Assembly (NCBI RefSeq): GCF_017315735.1
Contig: NZ_JAFLRK010000001.1
Location: 1 to 64,000, forward strand
Length of the DNA stretch: 64,000 bases
Direction: 5' to 3'
From: Paracoccus shandongensis
Lineage (GTDB): Bacteria > Pseudomonadota > Alphaproteobacteria > Rhodobacterales > Rhodobacteraceae
Below the pieces are notes generated by a model. The model saw nothing but the letters and a program-made list of their open reading frames with translations. It was not told the origin of the DNA and did not search any database. Each line of letters opens with the position of its first letter. Within the stretch, counting starts at the first letter, position 1. Positions 7,858-15,672 of the stretch are shown here, piece after piece. The position numbers were made by a program, and so were the translations under genes.

Positions 7858-8071
7858 GGTTTGGGGGTGCAAATAAAGCTAAATGGGTTCTGAAAGCCTC
7901 CCTCCACTACCCTTGCCATCCTGAAAACGGGTTCCTTTGGGCCGCCTGCGCCGCCAAGGGTATCCGTTTCCGGGACGTTGCACGGGCGAAACACGCAACG
8001 CCTTGGTGCCCGGGCGGTGGTTGCCCTTGGGTACCTGTTTGGGGCATGATCGCGAAAACGGGGCAGATGCG

Positions 8072-9256
8072 ATGGACGACATTCCAAGGGACCAGCTGAC
8101 CGGCGCGCTGCGGCGGGGCGCGGTCAAGAAGCACGTGGCGGCGATCCATGTATCGGGCAAGCTGACGCTGCTTCAGCGCAAGCTGTCGAACGTGCTGTTG
8201 CTCAATGCCTATGACACGCTGACCAGCAGCGCGCGCCACCAGATCGACGCGCGCACCCTGTGCCTGATGATCGGCTATAACTCCAACGACATGGACACGC
8301 TGAAGCAGTCCTTGCGCGGGTTGGCCGAGACGGTGGCCGAATGGGACATGCTGGACGAGAAGGGCCAGCAGGAATGGGGGGTCAGCAGCCTTCTGTCCTA
8401 TGCCAAGCTGAAGGGGGGCGTCTGCGAATACGCCTATTCCCCGGCCCTGGCGGAAAAGTTGCACGATCCCAAGGTCTTCGCGCTGATCAACCTCAACATC
8501 CAGCGCCGCTTCACCAGCGGGCACGCCCTGGCGCTGTATGAAAACTGCTATCGCTTCGTGCGGACGGGCTCGACCGGCTGGTGGCCGCTCGATCTGTTCC
8601 GCCGCCTGATGGGGGTCGATGGATCGGCCTATTACGAGACCTTCAAGCACCTCAACGCCAAGATCATCAAGCCCGCCGTGGCCGAGGTGAACCGCACCAG
8701 CAACATCATCGTCGCGCCCGAGACGAAGAAGATGGGCCGTGCCGTCACCGATATCCGATTCCGCATCGCTGAGAACCCGCAGCTGGCGATCCTGGACATC
8801 GACGACGGGGAAGGGGCGCGGCATGGCCCGGTCTATGCCCGGCTGCGCGCGCTTGGCGTCAGCGACCGGCTGGCGCGCCAATGGCTGACCGCCCATGGCG
8901 AGGAGCAGGTTATGGCCAAGCTGGCCTATGTCGAGGCGAAGGAAGGCGTGCGCAGCCGCATCGGCTATCTCAGCGCGGCGCTGGACGGCGACGGCGGGGC
9001 AGGGGGCGCGCCCGCACTGCCGGCGCCTGCGCCCTCGCCCCGGGCGGAACGCCTGCGCCGGATCCTCGATGCGGTGAAGGCGCGCACCCCTACGCAGCGC
9101 GACGCCGACCGGCGGCTGTTCATGAGCCAGCTTCCCGACGCCCGGCTGCGCGACGATTTCGAGCGGCATGGCTGGATGTCGCCGCTCAACGCCACGCGCA
9201 TCGCGCAGTTCTGGCGCGACATGGCCCCGGGGCTGTTCGAGGGGATCGACGGCTAG
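8072..9256 (+). CDS. plasmid replication initiator (Rep_3/RepB winged-helix family)
   Basis: A 394-residue initiator. Residues about 20-130 (LTLLQRKLSNVLLLNAYDTL, then TLCLMIGYNSNDMDTLKQSL) and 130-240 (KVFALINLNIQRRFTSGHAL and GWWPLDLFRRLMGVDGS) form the two winged-helix domains of Rep_3 initiators, which bind iterons as monomers and an operator as dimers. The C-terminal 140 residues are basic and proline/alanine-rich and less conserved. The ATG at 8072 is chosen because family homology begins shortly after it, although the frame is open further upstream. The iteron array lies directly upstream, which supports the assignment. Confidence 0.88.
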   Translation: MDDIPRDQLTGALRRGAVKKHVAAIHVSGKLTLLQRKLSNVLLLNAYDTLTSSARHQIDARTLCLMIGYNSNDMDTLKQSLRGLAETVAEWDMLDEKGQQEWGVSSLLSYAKLKGGVCEYAYSPALAEKLHDPKVFALINLNIQRRFTSGHALALYENCYRFVRTGSTGWWPLDLFRRLMGVDGSAYYETFKHLNAKIIKPAVAEVNRTSNIIVAPETKKMGRAVTDIRFRIAENPQLAILDIDDGEGARHGPVYARLRALGVSDRLARQWLTAHGEEQVMAKLAYVEAKEGVRSRIGYLSAALDGDGGAGGAPALPAPAPSPRAERLRRILDAVKARTPTQRDADRRLFMSQLPDARLRDDFERHGWMSPLNATRIAQFWRDMAPGLFEGIDG

Positions 9257-9341
9257 GCGTCGGCCGTAACGAAGGGGGGTGCCGGCCCGGCGGCGTGATG
9301 ACCGGAGGAGGGAGGGTTTCGCTGCCGAACCGACGGCCGCC

Positions 9342-9366
9342 AACCCATCCGCCGCCCGGATGTTCC
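9342..9366 (-). promoter_or_regulatory. EcfG-type promoter motif, pointing towards the rep 3' end
   Basis: On the minus strand GGAAC and GTT are separated by 17 bases. No minus-strand gene lies downstream, so it may be fortuitous or drive an antisense transcript across the end of rep. It sits 30 bp from the opposite-facing motif at 9397-9421. Confidence 0.35.
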
Positions 9367-9396
9367 AGGCAAACGGGACCAGACTGTTGCCTCCCT

Positions 9397-9421
9397 GGAA
9401 CATTGCGCCCGGCCCGCCGTT
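9397..9421 (+). promoter_or_regulatory. EcfG-type promoter of the SDR/DUF4336 operon
   Basis: GGAAC-N16-CGTT is an exact match to the consensus of alphaproteobacterial EcfG sigma factors. It lies 55-80 bp upstream of the SDR start codon. Confidence 0.7.
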
Positions 9422-9475
9422 CCTGAGGCGGTCACCATCGCGGGGCATCGGCGGATGAACAAGGTTGGAAACGGA

Positions 9476-10432
9476 ATGCGGGGGTCGACGGTGGTCGTCA
9501 CCGGCGCCTCCAGCGGAATCGGCCAGGCCACGGCCGAGGCTTTCGCCCGGGCGGGCGCGCGGCTGGTCCTGGTGGCGCGCGACCAGGGCGCGCTTGACGC
9601 GGTCGCCGACACCTGCCGCGACCTGGGGGCCGGGACGCTGGCGCTGGCCGCCGACGTGACCGACGCCCTCGCCATGGCCGAGGTCGCCCGGCAGGCGACC
9701 GATTTCGGCGGCGGCATCGAGGTCTGGGTCAGCAACGTGGGCACCGGCGCGGTGGGCGCCTTTCACGAGGTTCCGATCAAGGCGCATGAGCAGGTGATCA
9801 AGGCCAACCTGATCGGCCACATGAACGACGCCCATGCCGTGCTGCCGATCTTCCTGCAGCAGGGGCACGGGGTTTTTGTCAACATGATCTCGCTTGGCGG
9901 GTTCGCGGCGGCGCCCTTTGCGGCGGCCTACAGCGCCAGCAAGTTCGGGCTGCGCGGATTTTCCGAGGCGCTGCGGGGCGAGCTGATCCACCACAAGGAC
10001 ATCCATGTCTGCGATGTCTATCCGTCCTTTGTCGATACGCCGGGCATCGCGCATGGGGCGAACTATACCGGCAAGGAACTGTCGGCCCCGCCGCCGGTGC
10101 TGGACGCGCGCCGCGTGGCCGATGCCATCCTCCGCCTGGCCCGGCACCCCAAGCCCACCACGATGATCGGCGCGCCCACCGCGCTGATCCGGCTGGGGCA
10201 CGCCATCTCGCCCGGGCTGACGACGCGGGCAATTGCACTGTTCCTCGAAAGCTATTTCCGGCGCGCCCCCCGCGCGCCCATCGACAGCGGCACCCTGTTC
10301 CAGCCTCCGCGCCAGCCGGGCGGCATCGACGGCGGGCTGCGTTCGCCCGCGCAGCGGACAGGGGTGGCGGGCGTGGCGCTTGGCCTGGGGGCGCTGGCGG
10401 TCGTGGCGGTGGCGCTGCGGGGACGGCGCTGA
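9476..10432 (+). CDS. short-chain dehydrogenase/reductase (SDR) with C-terminal membrane anchor
   Basis: A 318-residue NAD(P)-dependent oxidoreductase of the classical SDR type. The cofactor loop VVVTGASSGIGQ is near the N-terminus, the structural motif reads VSNVGTG instead of NNAG, and the catalytic YSASK (Tyr and Lys) is present with an upstream MISLGG. The last 20 residues, VAGVALGLGALAVVAVALRG, form a hydrophobic segment that could tether the enzyme to the membrane. The substrate is unknown. ATG 9476 is chosen because it has GGAAA upstream and the Rossmann strand follows at once; ATG 9455 is the alternative. An EcfG-type promoter precedes it. The stop overlaps the start of the DUF4336 gene (TGATG). 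Confidence 0.85.
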   Translation: MRGSTVVVTGASSGIGQATAEAFARAGARLVLVARDQGALDAVADTCRDLGAGTLALAADVTDALAMAEVARQATDFGGGIEVWVSNVGTGAVGAFHEVPIKAHEQVIKANLIGHMNDAHAVLPIFLQQGHGVFVNMISLGGFAAAPFAAAYSASKFGLRGFSEALRGELIHHKDIHVCDVYPSFVDTPGIAHGANYTGKELSAPPPVLDARRVADAILRLARHPKPTTMIGAPTALIRLGHAISPGLTTRAIALFLESYFRRAPRAPIDSGTLFQPPRQPGGIDGGLRSPAQRTGVAGVALGLGALAVVAVALRGRR

Positions 10433-11169
10433 TGGCCGATGTCACCTATCCCCCGCTGGACGTGCCGAAGCCTGTTGCCGAGGATGTCTGGGTCGTGGAC
10501 AGCGGTCCGATGAAGGCCATGGGCGTGATCCCGATCCCGGTGCGGTCCACCGTGATCCGCCTGTCCACCGGCGACACCATGGTTCATTCGCCGTCCCGCC
10601 TGACGCCCGACCTGTGCCGGCGGATCGAGGAGATCGGCCCGATCCGGCACCTGGTCGCGCCCAATATCGCCCATTGGACCTTTCTGAAGGACTGGCAGCG
10701 GGAACTGCCCGAGGCCGTGACCTGGGCCGCGCCCGGCCTGCGCGACCGCGCGCAGGTCAGGAAATCCGGCCTGCGCCTGGACCACGACCTGGGGTCCAAC
10801 ACCGCGCCGGGCTGGCCGCCGGACCTGGACCAGATCGTCGTGCCGGGCGCGGGCGGGTTCTGCGAGGTGGCGCTGCATCACCGGGCCAGCGGGACGCTGA
10901 TCCTGGTCGATCTGGTCCAGAACTTCGAGGCCCGCAAGCTGCCCTTGCCCCTGCGCCCCCTTGCGGCGGCGGCGGGCGTGCTGGCGCCCGACGGCCGCGC
11001 GCCCGCCTATCTGCGCGCGGTCGTCAGGCTGGGCGGCAAGCCCGCGCGAGAGGCGGGGCGGCGGCTGGTCGAGACCCGGCCCGAGCGGGTGATCTTTGCC
11101 CATGGCCGCTGGTTCGACCGCGACGGGGCGGCAAGGCTGGAACGGTCCCTGCGCTGGCTGGCGGGCTGA
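10432..11169 (+). CDS. DUF4336 domain-containing protein (metallo-beta-lactamase-like fold)
   Basis: A 245-residue protein matching the DUF4336 pattern: a first segment VWVVDSGPMKAMGVIPIPVR, then HLVAPNIAHWTFLKDW, GAGGFCEVALHHRASGTLIL and a C-terminal ERVIFAHGRWFDRDG. The family is related to metallo-beta-lactamases but lacks a clear HxHxDH signature here, and no activity is established. It is translationally coupled to the upstream SDR gene and should be co-transcribed from the EcfG-type promoter at 9397, which suggests a general-stress role. Confidence 0.8.
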   Translation: MADVTYPPLDVPKPVAEDVWVVDSGPMKAMGVIPIPVRSTVIRLSTGDTMVHSPSRLTPDLCRRIEEIGPIRHLVAPNIAHWTFLKDWQRELPEAVTWAAPGLRDRAQVRKSGLRLDHDLGSNTAPGWPPDLDQIVVPGAGGFCEVALHHRASGTLILVDLVQNFEARKLPLPLRPLAAAAGVLAPDGRAPAYLRAVVRLGGKPAREAGRRLVETRPERVIFAHGRWFDRDGAARLERSLRWLAG

Positions 11170-11190
11170 GGGGCGCGGCGACCGCGCCCC
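11170..11190. terminator. hairpin between convergent genes
   Basis: GGGGCGCGG-CGA-CCGCGCCCC forms a 9-bp perfect GC stem directly after the DUF4336 stop and before the end of the DUF2934 gene on the other strand. There is no U-run, so terminator function is likely but not certain. Confidence 0.5.
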
Positions 11191-11198
11191 TGCTTGCG

Positions 11199-11483
11199 TC
11201 AGCCCTGGCTCGTGCCCTTTTCCAGGTCGTCATACTGGCGCCGGGCCAGTTCGGATTCGATGGTGTCGCGGTCGCCTTCGGGCGGATCCTCTTGCAAGCG
11301 GTGGGCCGGGGCAAAGTCGCCGGTGCTGGCGCTGTCCCCCCCGCCCTGGCTGTCCCCGTTTTCCTCGCCGATCTCGGAACTGGCCTGCTGCCAGTGTTCG
11401 TCATGCCTGCCCTCGGGGCGGCCCTGTTCTTCCCAAAGCTGGTGGGCGCGCTGCCGGATCCGGTCTTCGCGTTCGGTGGTCAT
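11199..11483 (-). CDS. small hydrophilic protein with a DUF2934-like motif
   Basis: A 94-residue protein starting MTTEREDRIRQRAHQLWEEQ. The segment REDRIRQRAHQLWEEQGRPEG is the short DUF2934 motif found in many small stress-linked proteobacterial proteins of unknown function. The rest is acidic, Gln/Gly/Ser-rich and probably disordered. The start at 11483 fits the motif position, and an in-frame ATG 36 bases further upstream is less likely. An EcfG-type promoter lies 32-56 bp upstream. Confidence 0.7.
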   Translation of the reverse strand: MTTEREDRIRQRAHQLWEEQGRPEGRHDEHWQQASSEIGEENGDSQGGGDSASTGDFAPAHRLQEDPPEGDRDTIESELARRQYDDLEKGTSQG

Positions 11484-11514
11484 GTCGTCTCCTCCGATGG
11501 ACATCCGGGCGCGC

Positions 11515-11539
11515 AACAATCGGCGGGGCGGAATGTTCC
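11515..11539 (-). promoter_or_regulatory. EcfG-type promoter of the DUF2934 gene
   Basis: On the minus strand GGAAC-N16-TGTT lies just upstream of the 11483 start codon and immediately downstream of the micro-ORF at 11552-11686. Confidence 0.65.
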
Positions 11540-11551
11540 AGGCGCGCGCGC

Positions 11552-11686
11552 TCAGGGATCGGGCGCGGTCTGGCCGGGGGGCGGCGCTTGCAGGATCGCC
11601 TTGCGCAACTGCGCCATCAGGGCCTGCAACCGCGCGGGAATGGGGTGGGCGTCGCTGTCCATGCTGTTGTCAAGCTGTGCATCCAT
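11552..11686 (-). CDS. 44-residue NepR-like small protein
   Basis: A short gene encoding MDAQLDNSMDSDAHPIPARL and QALMAQLRKAILQAPPPG plus a short tail. The core PIPARLQALMAQLRKAI matches the helix-forming core of NepR anti-sigma factors (compare PVPPRLKLLAEQLKKAL in the gene at 12546-12701). It lies about 95 bp downstream of ecfG on the same strand. It could be a second anti-sigma factor, a truncated duplicate, or a chance ORF. An AGGGCG sequence upstream could be its ribosome-binding site. Confidence 0.5.
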   Translation of the reverse strand: MDAQLDNSMDSDAHPIPARLQALMAQLRKAILQAPPPGQTAPDP

Positions 11687-11781
11687 GCCGCGTGCGCCCT
11701 ATTTCATGCCCCCGGATGGGCATGGTCGGCCGCTTCATGACGGCGAAAGGTTACCAATGGGTTAATGGGTCTGAAAAATCC

Positions 11782-12342
11782 CTAGAATTCGGGGGCCAGC
11801 ATGTCGCGCAGGATGCGGCGGGCGCGGCTGACGCGGCTTTTGATCGTGCCGATGTCGCAATCCAGGATCCTGGCCGCGTTGACATAGCTTTCCCCCAGGA
11901 CCGAGATCAGCACCAGCGCCTCGCGGTAATGGGCGGGCAGGCGGTCCAGGGCCTGCAGCATCTCCTTGTGGCGCAGGTGCCATTCCTGGCTGGGCTGGCT
12001 TTTGGGCAGGGCCGAAACGCAGTCGATCTGCCCGGTCGTCTCGCGCCCCGCGCGGCGGCAGTTGTTGTAGAAGCGGCTGCGCATGATGGTGAACAGCCAG
12101 GCGCGCAGGTTCGTGCCGGGCCGGTAGGTGTCGGCATATTCGATGGCCCGCAGCAGCGTTTCCTGCACCAGGTCGTCGGGATCCTGGGCGCCCCGGCACA
12201 GGCCCCGCGCAAAGGCCCGCAGCGCGGGCAGGTAATCCAGGATGTCGTCCGACATGCCCGGGGCGGGCACCGGCGGCGGGACGACCTGTCCCGGGCGGGT
12301 TCGCTGCGTCGCAAGGTCCAGGGAACCCAACTGATCGGCCAT
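11782..12342 (-). CDS. ecfG: ECF sigma factor of the EcfG (general stress response) type
   Basis: A 186-residue sigma-70-like factor. Region 2 spans LRAFARGLCRGAQDPDDLVQ to LRAWLFTIMRSRFYNN. Region 4 contains LDRLPAHYREALVLISVLGE and the recognition helix GTIKSRVSRARRIL. The DPDDLVQETLLRAI and EWHLRHKEMLQALDRLP stretches are typical of alphaproteobacterial EcfG. The family directs RNA polymerase to GGAAC-N16/17-CGTT promoters and is held inactive by NepR until PhyR releases it. ATG 12342 (MADQLGSL) is preferred to 12369. It is divergent from a nepR-like gene and preceded by its own EcfG-type promoter. No phyR is visible in the window. Confidence 0.9.
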   Translation of the reverse strand: MADQLGSLDLATQRTRPGQVVPPPVPAPGMSDDILDYLPALRAFARGLCRGAQDPDDLVQETLLRAIEYADTYRPGTNLRAWLFTIMRSRFYNNCRRAGRETTGQIDCVSALPKSQPSQEWHLRHKEMLQALDRLPAHYREALVLISVLGESYVNAARILDCDIGTIKSRVSRARRILRDMLAPEF

Positions 12343-12390
12343 GCGATATCTCCTGTGCCTTTGCGTCAAGGGTCGGCTGGCGGCGGTCTG

Positions 12391-12415
12391 AACCCTGGCC
12401 CCGGGGCATTGTTCC
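12391..12415 (-). promoter_or_regulatory. EcfG-type promoter of ecfG (autoregulation)
   Basis: On the minus strand GGAAC-N16-GGTT lies 49-73 bp upstream of the ecfG start codon. Confidence 0.65.
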
Positions 12416-12545
12416 CGCGGGAACGGAAAAAAACGACAAGTCTCGACAAGGCGTGGTTTTCAGAAGGCGGTTCCTGGCCTAGAAAGGTGGCAGGCACCCA
12501 AGGGATCTGTCAACCGCGCCGGTCGTGCCTGGGGCAGCAAAGACC

Positions 12546-12701
12546 ATGACCGCCGACGACGACCCCCTTTCCGAACCCGATCCCGCCATAGCGGAGCTTT
12601 TGCGCGATGCCGCCAGCCAGCCGGTCCCGCCCCGGCTGAAGCTGCTGGCCGAGCAGTTGAAAAAGGCCCTGGAGGAGGCCCGCAAGCGCCGCGGCCACTG
12701 A
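12546..12701 (+). CDS. nepR: NepR-family anti-sigma factor
   Basis: A 51-residue protein starting MTADDDPLSEPDPAIAELLR, with the NepR core DAASQPVPPRLKLLAEQLKK and a basic end (ALEEARKRRGH). NepR binds EcfG and keeps it from RNA polymerase; phosphorylated PhyR titrates NepR away. The gene is divergent from ecfG, separated by about 200 bp, instead of in the usual nepR-ecfG operon. The short length is at the lower limit for the family. Confidence 0.65.
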   Translation: MTADDDPLSEPDPAIAELLRDAASQPVPPRLKLLAEQLKKALEEARKRRGH

Positions 12702-12742
12702 CGCCGGCCCGGGTTGATAAAGGTTGCCCCGGCCGTGCCGGG

Positions 12743-12767
12743 GGAACAATCGGGCGCTTGCACGGTT
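12743..12767 (+). promoter_or_regulatory. EcfG-type promoter of the Mn-catalase gene
   Basis: GGAAC-N16-GGTT ends 88 bp upstream of the catalase ATG at 12856. Confidence 0.65.
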
Positions 12768-12855
12768 TGCATGTCGGACAGCCGACACCGGGCTTGCGGG
12801 CTGAAATCGCCCGCCGCCGCAGGCTGGTCTTTCATCCACAGCCGGAGCTTTCTCG

Positions 12856-13689
12856 ATGTTCTATACCGACAACAAGCTGCAGTATCCCGTCCGGGTCGAG
12901 ACCCCCGATCCGCTGTTTGCCCGTGCCCTTCAGCAAGCCATCGGCGGCGTCGAGGGAGAGATCCGCGTGGCCATGCAGTATTTCTTCCAGGCCTGCGGCG
13001 CGCGCGGCAACCCCAAGTTCCGCGACCTCCTGATGAACACCGCCGCCGAGGAGTTCGGCCATATCGAGATGCTGGCGACCGCCGTGGCCATGAACCTGGA
13101 AGGCGCGCCCCTGTCGATGAAAGAGGAAATGGTGGCGGGCGACCGCGCCATCGCCGCCGTGATGGGGGGCATGAACCTCAAGAACCTCCTCTCCTCGGGG
13201 CTGTCGGCCATGCCGGTGGACAGCGACGGCGTGCCCTTCGACATGTCCCACATCTATGCCAGCGGCAACATCGCCGCCGACATGACCGCCAATGTCGCCG
13301 CCGAGGCGACGGGCCGGACGCTGGCCGTGCGGCTTTACAACATGACGGATGACGCGGGCATGAAGGACATGCTGCAATACCTGATCGCGCGCGACACCAT
13401 GCACCAGAACCAGTGGCTGGCCGCGCTTGAGGAACTGGGCGGCATGACCGGCGCCTTCCCGATCCCCAACAGCCATCCCCAGGCCGAGGAAAAGACCGAG
13501 TTTTCCTATGCCTATCTGGGATTTCAGGCTGACGGCAGCGCGCCGGTCCCGGGCCGCTGGGGCGAGGGGCCGTCCATCGACGGCAAGGGCACCTTCACCA
13601 CGGGCAAGCTGCATCCGTCCGACCAGAAGCCCGACCTGGGGATGGCCAGGCCGAAAAGCGGCGCCCAGGCCGAACAGATCGCAGGCTGA
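12856..13689 (+). CDS. manganese catalase (non-haem)
   Basis: A 277-residue ferritin-like dimanganese catalase that dismutates hydrogen peroxide. The metal-ligand helices are visible: GGVEGEIRVAMQYFFQ (first Glu), AAEEFGHIEMLA (Glu and His near 65-70), and later YLIARDTMHQNQWLAALEE with Glu/His ligands. The C-terminal 80 residues form the usual tail ending in a disordered segment (MARPKSGAQAEQ). The length is normal for the family. An EcfG-type promoter and a strong terminator bracket it as a single-gene unit. It fits the oxidative-stress theme of the island. Confidence 0.93.
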   Translation: MFYTDNKLQYPVRVETPDPLFARALQQAIGGVEGEIRVAMQYFFQACGARGNPKFRDLLMNTAAEEFGHIEMLATAVAMNLEGAPLSMKEEMVAGDRAIAAVMGGMNLKNLLSSGLSAMPVDSDGVPFDMSHIYASGNIAADMTANVAAEATGRTLAVRLYNMTDDAGMKDMLQYLIARDTMHQNQWLAALEELGGMTGAFPIPNSHPQAEEKTEFSYAYLGFQADGSAPVPGRWGEGPSIDGKGTFTTGKLHPSDQKPDLGMARPKSGAQAEQIAG

Positions 13690-13695
13690 TCCCAT

Positions 13696-13725
13696 GGCCC
13701 GCCGGGTTTGTCCGGCGGGCCGTTT
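13696..13725 (+). terminator. intrinsic terminator after the Mn-catalase gene
   Basis: GGCCCGCCGG-GTTTGT-CCGGCGGGCC is a 10-bp perfect stem with a 6-base loop followed by GTTT, starting 7 bp after the catalase stop. Confidence 0.8.
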
Positions 13726-13743
13726 CATCGGGGGAGGAGGACA

Positions 13744-14490
13744 ATGGCACGCTTTGCCTGGATGCGCTGGACATTTCTTCTGGGCTTCGCGCTTGGCGGG
13801 TTCTTCGACGGCATCCTTTTGCACCAGATCCTGCAATGGCACCACCTGCTGAGCCTGGTGCCCGGCATGGCCGACCTGCGGGTGCAGATCCTGTGGGACG
13901 GCTATTTCCACGCGCTGATGTATGGCCTGGCCGCGCTGGCCTTGTGGGGCTTGTGGCGCGCGCGGGGGCAGGCGGTGGCGACGGGCGCGACCTTGGGGAT
14001 GGTGCTGGCGGGCTTTGGCGCCTGGCATGTCATCGACGGGGTCTTGTCGCATTGGCTGCTGGGCATCCACCGGGTCAAGCTGGACAGCCCCGCGCCGCTG
14101 GCCTGGGATCTGGGCTGGATGGCGGCGTTCGGCCTGGTCCCGATCCTGATCGGCTGGCTGCTGCTGCGCCGCCCGGGGCAGGGCGGGCCACGGCCCGCGG
14201 CGCTTGTCCTGGTCCTGGGGCTGGTGGCGGCCCTTGGCGGGATCTGGGCCGCGCAGCCGCCCGAGGGCCAGCCCTTCACCACCATCGTCTTCGCCCCGGG
14301 CATTGATCCCGAGGATGCGCTGTCCCGCGCCGGTCTGGGGGATGCCCGGGTGGTCTGGATGGATCCCCTGTCGCAGGTGACGGTGGCGCAACTGGAAGGC
14401 CGCAGCCCTTGGAGGCTTTACCTGTCCGGCGCCCTGCTGGTCAGCGGCGCGGGCACGCCCCCCGGCTGCTTCAACTGGACACGCGTGTGA
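13744..14490 (+). CDS. DUF2243 family membrane protein
   Basis: A 248-residue integral membrane protein. It begins MARFAWMRWTFLLGFALGGF, with the conserved FFDGILLHQILQWHHLLS motif characteristic of DUF2243, and at least four further hydrophobic segments (LAALALWGLWRA, LGMVLAGFGAWHVIDGVL, MAAFGLVPILIGWLLL, LVLVLGLVAALGGIWA). The last 80 residues are extracytoplasmic-like and resemble a DUF3309/copper-chaperone-like tail only weakly. The many His residues in the membrane suggest metal or haem binding, but no function is known. The start at 13744 has a strong GGGGGAGGAGG upstream. Confidence 0.8.
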   Translation: MARFAWMRWTFLLGFALGGFFDGILLHQILQWHHLLSLVPGMADLRVQILWDGYFHALMYGLAALALWGLWRARGQAVATGATLGMVLAGFGAWHVIDGVLSHWLLGIHRVKLDSPAPLAWDLGWMAAFGLVPILIGWLLLRRPGQGGPRPAALVLVLGLVAALGGIWAAQPPEGQPFTTIVFAPGIDPEDALSRAGLGDARVVWMDPLSQVTVAQLEGRSPWRLYLSGALLVSGAGTPPGCFNWTRV

Positions 14491-14517
14491 AGGAAACACC
14501 ATGACCGGAGAAACCCC

Positions 14518-15672
14518 ATGATCCCGCCCCGCCTGCACGCGACCCTTGATGCGGCATCGGCGGCGATGCTGGTGCTGCTGCCCCACGCGCTGCGCTGGCC
14601 CGCGCGCCTGTCGCGCCCGCTGGCGCTGGCGGGACTTGGCGTCGCCGCCTATTCGCTGGCCACCCGCTATCGCCGGGGGCCGGAGGGTGGCATTGACCTG
14701 GACCAGCACCGGATGCTGGACGCGGCCCAGGGGGCCGCCTGCCTGGCGGCGGGACTGCGAGAGGCCCGGCCCGGCCCGCGCGCCTTCCTGACCGGCTATG
14801 GCGGCTTTTCCTTGGCCGCCGCCGCCCTGACCAGCCCCGAGGGGCCGCAGGGCATTCCCCTGCCCGACAGCGCGGTGGCCACCGACATCGGCCCCGACCT
14901 GATGCGCCTGCGCTGCGGCATCGTGAACGTGGCCTTCATCGGCGCGCCCGGGGCGGGGGACCGCGACTGGTTCCTGGTCGATGCGGGGATCGCGGGATCT
15001 GCCCCCTTCATCCGGGCGGCGGCCCGGGCGCGGTATGGTGACGCGCGTCCCGCCGCGATCCTGATGACCCACGGCCATTTCGACCATGTGGGCGCGCTGG
15101 AACAGCTGGCCCGCGCATGGGACGCGCCCGTCCTGGCCCATCCCCGGGAACGCCCCTTCCTGGACGGCAGCCGGTCCTATCCCCCGCCCGCGCCCGAGGT
15201 CGGCGGCGGGTTGATGGCGGAACTGTCCCCCTTGTTCCCCCGCAGCCCGATCGACATCGCGGACAGGCTGGCGGATCTGCCGCCCGACGGAAGCATCCCG
15301 GGGCTGAAGGGCTGGCGCTGGATCCACACGCCGGGCCATGCGCCGGGCCATGTGTCCTTCTGGCACGAGGCGACGGGCCGGCTGATCGCGGGAGACGCGA
15401 TCAGCGCCACGCAGCAAGAGTCGATCTCCAGCGCCGCCTTGCAGACGCCGAAGCTGCAAGGGCCGCCCGCCTATTTCACGACCGACTGGCTGGCGGCGGG
15501 GGAATCCGTGCGCAGGCTGGCCGCGCTGCGCCCGCGCGCGATGATCGCGGGCCACGGGCCTGCGCTGGCGGGGCCGGATTTCCAGGACGCGCTGGACCGG
15601 CTGGCGGGCGATTTCGGGGCGCTCGGCCTGCCGCGCGACAGCCGCTATGCCCCCCGCCTGCTGCCCGCATGA
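14518..15672 (+). CDS. MBL-fold metallo-hydrolase with an N-terminal membrane-like extension
   Basis: A 384-residue protein. Residues about 1-110 form a hydrophobic extension (two or three possible membrane helices). The hydrolase domain follows, with LVDAGIAG, the metal-binding ILMTHGHFDHVGAL motif, HTPGHAPGHVSFWH, LIAGDAIS and AMIAGHGPAL, giving all the metal ligands of a dinuclear metallo-beta-lactamase-fold enzyme. The substrate is unknown. The stop codon overlaps the start of the cytochrome P450 gene (ATGA), so the two are coupled and probably act together. Confidence 0.85.
   Translation: MIPPRLHATLDAASAAMLVLLPHALRWPARLSRPLALAGLGVAAYSLATRYRRGPEGGIDLDQHRMLDAAQGAACLAAGLREARPGPRAFLTGYGGFSLAAAALTSPEGPQGIPLPDSAVATDIGPDLMRLRCGIVNVAFIGAPGAGDRDWFLVDAGIAGSAPFIRAAARARYGDARPAAILMTHGHFDHVGALEQLARAWDAPVLAHPRERPFLDGSRSYPPPAPEVGGGLMAELSPLFPRSPIDIADRLADLPPDGSIPGLKGWRWIHTPGHAPGHVSFWHEATGRLIAGDAISATQQESISSAALQTPKLQGPPAYFTTDWLAAGESVRRLAALRPRAMIAGHGPALAGPDFQDALDRLAGDFGALGLPRDSRYAPRLLPA

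Larger units (their letters stand above)
7561..8071. other. putative replication origin region (oriV) between parA2 and rep
   Basis: This 511-bp gene-free stretch separates divergent parA2 and rep. From parA2 outward it holds a parS-like palindrome, an AT-rich segment at 7690-7745 with repeated GGATCTTTG-type words, a DnaA-box-like TTATACAGG (7740-7748), a set of 22-bp iterons (7770-7857), two more iteron-like copies (7958-7977, 8029-8047), and a short inverted repeat CGTTGC/GCAACG (7976-8000) that could be the rep operator. The combination is that of an iteron-controlled origin. Confidence 0.75.

Noticed and set aside
9315..9331. A fourth parS site (GGTTTCGCTGCCGAACC)
   Set aside because: It differs from the palindrome consensus at central positions and breaks the symmetry, so it is not supported as a ParB site.
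7907..10201. A 764-residue minus-strand reading frame across iterons, rep and the SDR gene
   Set aside because: It is a GC-rich antisense frame that crosses an origin region and two genes with strong family homology on the plus strand.
12420..12446. A forward EcfG promoter for nepR starting at the GGAAC at 12420
   Set aside because: No GTT is found 17 or 18 bases downstream of this GGAAC on the plus strand.
12832..15555. A 907-residue minus-strand reading frame opposite Mn-catalase, DUF2243 and MBL genes
   Set aside because: Long antisense frames are common at this GC content, and the plus-strand genes have catalytic motifs.
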